Shown piece after piece: positions 62,135 through 64,000 of a stretch of 64,000 bases of DNA; the first letter of the stretch is position 1; the number at the start of each line of letters is the position of its first letter. The DNA is from an uncultured Opitutia bacterium (GTDB lineage: Bacteria; Verrucomicrobiota; Verrucomicrobiia; Opitutales; Opitutaceae): NCBI GenBank assembly GCA_903827245.1, contig CAIKHO010000030.1, forward strand, positions 1-64,000. Reading direction: 5' to 3'. Made by a program: the position numbers and the translations under genes. The notes under the pieces were generated by a model that did no database searches, was not told the DNA's origin, and saw only the letters and a list, made by a program, of their open reading frames with translations.

Positions 62135-63607
62135 TCAGAGTTTCGGGTGCCTGCGTTGCCAGTCGTGGCCGCCCTCGTAGAGATCGGCGATCGCCAGCAG
62201 TTCGGCCTCCTTGAAGGGCTGGCCGATCAGCTGCAGGCCGATGGGGAGGCCCCCGGACGAGAAACCACAGGGCACGCTGATGCCAGGCAGGCCAGCAAGG
62301 TTCACCCCGATGGTGTAAACGTCACAGAGGTACATCGCCAACGGATCGCTCTTGTCGCCGGCGCGGAATGCAGGTGTCGGTGACGTCGGCGTAAGGATGG
62401 CGTCGACGTCCTTGTACGCATTCAGAAAGTCCTGACGGATCAGCGTCCGGACCTTCTGCGCGCGCAGGTAAAACGCGTCGTAGTAGCCGCTGGACAGCAC
62501 ATAGGTGCCAAGGATGATCCGGCGCTTCACTTCCGCGCCAAAGCCCTCGGCCCGCGATTTGAAGTACAGATCGACCACATCCTTGGCCTCCTTCGAGCGG
62601 TGACCGTAGCGGATGCCGTCGTAGCGGGCGAGGTTCGACGAGCACTCCGCCGTCGCGATGATGTAATATACGCCCACGCCATACTCGGTATGGGGCAGCG
62701 ACACTTCCCGGATCTCACAGCCCTGCGACTTGTAGAAACCGATCGCCTTCTCGACGGCGGCGCCAACCTCCGGATCAAGGCCCTCGCCAAAATATTCCTT
62801 GGGAATTCCGAGGCGAAACACCTTCTTTTCGCGTCGGATACGGTGCATTTCCTCGCTGTAGCGGGGAACCGGCCGGTTCACCGAGGTGGAGTCCAGCGGA
62901 TCGTGTCCCGCGATGGCCTCGAGCAGCAGCGCCGCGTCATCCACCGTGCGGGCAAACGGGCCGATTTGATCCAGCGAGGAGGCGAATGCGATCAGGCCGT
63001 AGCGCGAGACAAGGCCGTACGTCGGCTTCAACCCGACGACCCCACACAGTGCCGCCGGCTGGCGGATGGAGCCGCCGGTATCGGAACCCAGCGTGGCAAT
63101 CGCCTCGCCCGCGGCCAACGCGGCCGCGCTGCCACCGGAGGAACCACCCGGCACCCGCGAGAGATCCCACGGATTGCACGTGGCCTGGAATGCCGAGTTT
63201 TCCGTCGAGGAACCCATTGCAAATTCATCCAGGTTGAGACGGCCCCAGGAGATGGCGCCTGCATCCTTCAGCTTCCGCGTGACCGTCGCGTCATAGGGCG
63301 AGACAAAGTTCGCCAGCATCCGGCTCGAGGCCGTGAGTGGCTGCCCGGCGACAGAAATGACGTCCTTGAAGCCCACCGGAATGCCATCCAGCAGCCCCCT
63401 CGCCTGCCCCGCCGCCCGGCGCGTATCCGAGGCCTCCGCCTGCGCCAGCGCATCAGCTTCATCGTAGGAGTTGAACGCCTTCACGCGGGCGTCGACCGCC
63501 TTGGTCCGGGCAATGACAGCCTTGGTCAGCTCAACAGCGGACACCGTCTTGGCCTCGAGCAGTCCGGCCAGTTCGGTGACCGGCTTGAAAAAAAGCTCGG
63601 TGCTCAT
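62135..63607 (-). CDS. gatA: Aspartyl/glutamyl-tRNA(Asn/Gln) amidotransferase subunit A
   Basis: A 490-residue amidase that releases ammonia from glutamine. The Ser-cisSer-Lys triad is visible: Lys in [19 protein letters not shown], and two Ser in [20 protein letters not shown] with [16 protein letters not shown]. It starts 4 nt inside the end of gatC (ATGA overlap). Confidence 0.97.
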   Translation of the reverse strand: MSTELFFKPVTELAGLLEAKTVSAVELTKAVIARTKAVDARVKAFNSYDEADALAQAEASDTRRAAGQARGLLDGIPVGFKDVISVAGQPLTASSRMLANFVSPYDATVTRKLKDAGAISWGRLNLDEFAMGSSTENSAFQATCNPWDLSRVPGGSSGGSAAALAAGEAIATLGSDTGGSIRQPAALCGVVGLKPTYGLVSRYGLIAFASSLDQIGPFARTVDDAALLLEAIAGHDPLDSTSVNRPVPRYSEEMHRIRREKKVFRLGIPKEYFGEGLDPEVGAAVEKAIGFYKSQGCEIREVSLPHTEYGVGVYYIIATAECSSNLARYDGIRYGHRSKEAKDVVDLYFKSRAEGFGAEVKRRIILGTYVLSSGYYDAFYLRAQKVRTLIRQDFLNAYKDVDAILTPTSPTPAFRAGDKSDPLAMYLCDVYTIGVNLAGLPGISVPCGFSSGGLPIGLQLIGQPFKEAELLAIADLYEGGHDWQRRHPKL

Positions 63608-63894
63608 TCCACAACCTTTGGCACCACGATCATGTTGTCACGCTGGGCGGGGGCGTTGCGGAGCGCCACCTCGACCGGCAGGGCGGGCTGTGCCACGTCG
63701 TCAGCCCACACATTGTAGATCGGAAACGCATGCGCCGTCGGCTCGACACCGGAGACGTCGACTTTGCTCAACTGCTCGATGTGGTGGAGTACATCGCCCA
63801 ATTGCTGGGAAAACTGCGCCTTTTCGCCGGGCGTGAGCGCTAGGCGGGCCAGTTTCGCCACATGATCGATGTTGAGTTCGGCGGGAGCAGGCAT
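63604..63894 (-). CDS. gatC: Aspartyl/glutamyl-tRNA(Asn/Gln) amidotransferase subunit C
   Basis: A 96-residue GatC, which clamps GatA to Gat[61 protein letters not shown] and [16 protein letters not shown] fit the family. It is the first gene of gatCAB. Alignment with other GatC proteins is full length. Confidence 0.93.
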   Translation of the reverse strand: MPAPAELNIDHVAKLARLALTPGEKAQFSQQLGDVLHHIEQLSKVDVSGVEPTAHAFPIYNVWADDVAQPALPVEVALRNAPAQRDNMIVVPKVVE

Positions 63895-63947
63895 GGTGCG
63901 GTTTCAGCAGCGCAAACCCCGGGGTGCAGTGCCTCGTGGTTGCATGA

Positions 63948-64000
63948 TTATTTGCGGATCTGGTAGGTCGTGGTCTTGGCCAGGTCGTCCTGGATCCTCG
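63948..64000 (-). CDS. 3' end of an unidentified gene, cut by the window edge
   Basis: The minus strand reads RIQDDLAKTTTYQIRK and stops at 63,948-63,950. Only 16 codons are visible, too few to name a family. It lies 53 nt upstream of gatC on the same strand. Confidence 0.5.
   Translation of the reverse strand, partial: RIQDDLAKTTTYQIRK

Overview
This is a GC-rich, densely coded Gram-negative chromosome segment. The best fit is Verrucomicrobiota, probably an Opitutaceae-like bacterium. The evidence is a PEP-CTERM surface protein and a decayed second copy, a Minf_1886-type protein, a TIGR03067-type protein, ADP-heptose (LPS) genes, and many intergenic hairpins built of short repeated words. 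The taxon is an inference from gene content, not from a marker gene. No rRNA, tRNA, CRISPR array, transposase or phage gene was recognised.

Layout. 1-6.1 kb (minus): a compact signalling operon of a receiver-kinase hybrid, a ketosynthase-fold protein that keeps its Cys but lacks both catalytic His, a multi-TM histidine kinase, and a pseudo-receiver/GAF kinase broken by one base and cut by the window edge. 6.2-8.8 kb (plus): RmuC, a TIGR03067 protein and a MOSC protein. 8.75-12.65 kb: a recombination scar with two gene remnants, then a repeat-rich PEP-CTERM protein with a one-base frameshift. 12.7-13.3 kb: a release-factor-like gene with a decayed tandem copy of its own start. 13.4-20.9 kb (plus): a moxR-DUF58-batA-batB/C-batD/E operon. 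20.9-43.2 kb: a mosaic of housekeeping genes, including Nudix, LOG, GluQRS, MogA, MazG-like, Hsp20, an MFS carrier, RlmJ, phosphoesterase, glutaminyl cyclase, M24 peptidase, heptose kinase and phosphatase, an Fpg-like glycosylase, TlyA, NAD kinase, M16 peptidase and Fur. 43.3-47.4 kb (minus): a Tat-exported superoxide dismutase and an ABC importer with binding protein and permease fused. 47.5-60.5 kb: a complete urea uptake and hydrolysis locus. 60.7-63.9 kb (minus): gatCAB.

The urea locus reads, in transcription order, porin, urtA-urtB-urtC-urtD-urtE, ureA-ureB-ureC-ureE-ureF-ureG-ureD. A sigma-54-type -24/-12 element lies upstream of the porin gene, which suits nitrogen control. A strong intrinsic terminator between urtA and urtB should make the binding protein far more abundant than the membrane parts. 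A small His-rich exported protein lies beside ureD.

The most unusual feature is a set of at least ten long hairpins (60-110 nt) at gene boundaries. Their arms are made of short quasi-repeated words, but each hairpin uses its own words. Three punctuate the urease operon and three the bat operon. One is read through in frame inside the batB-like gene, where it encodes a hydrophobic stretch and apparently fuses two genes. The second notable feature is the ketosynthase-like protein embedded in a two-component operon.
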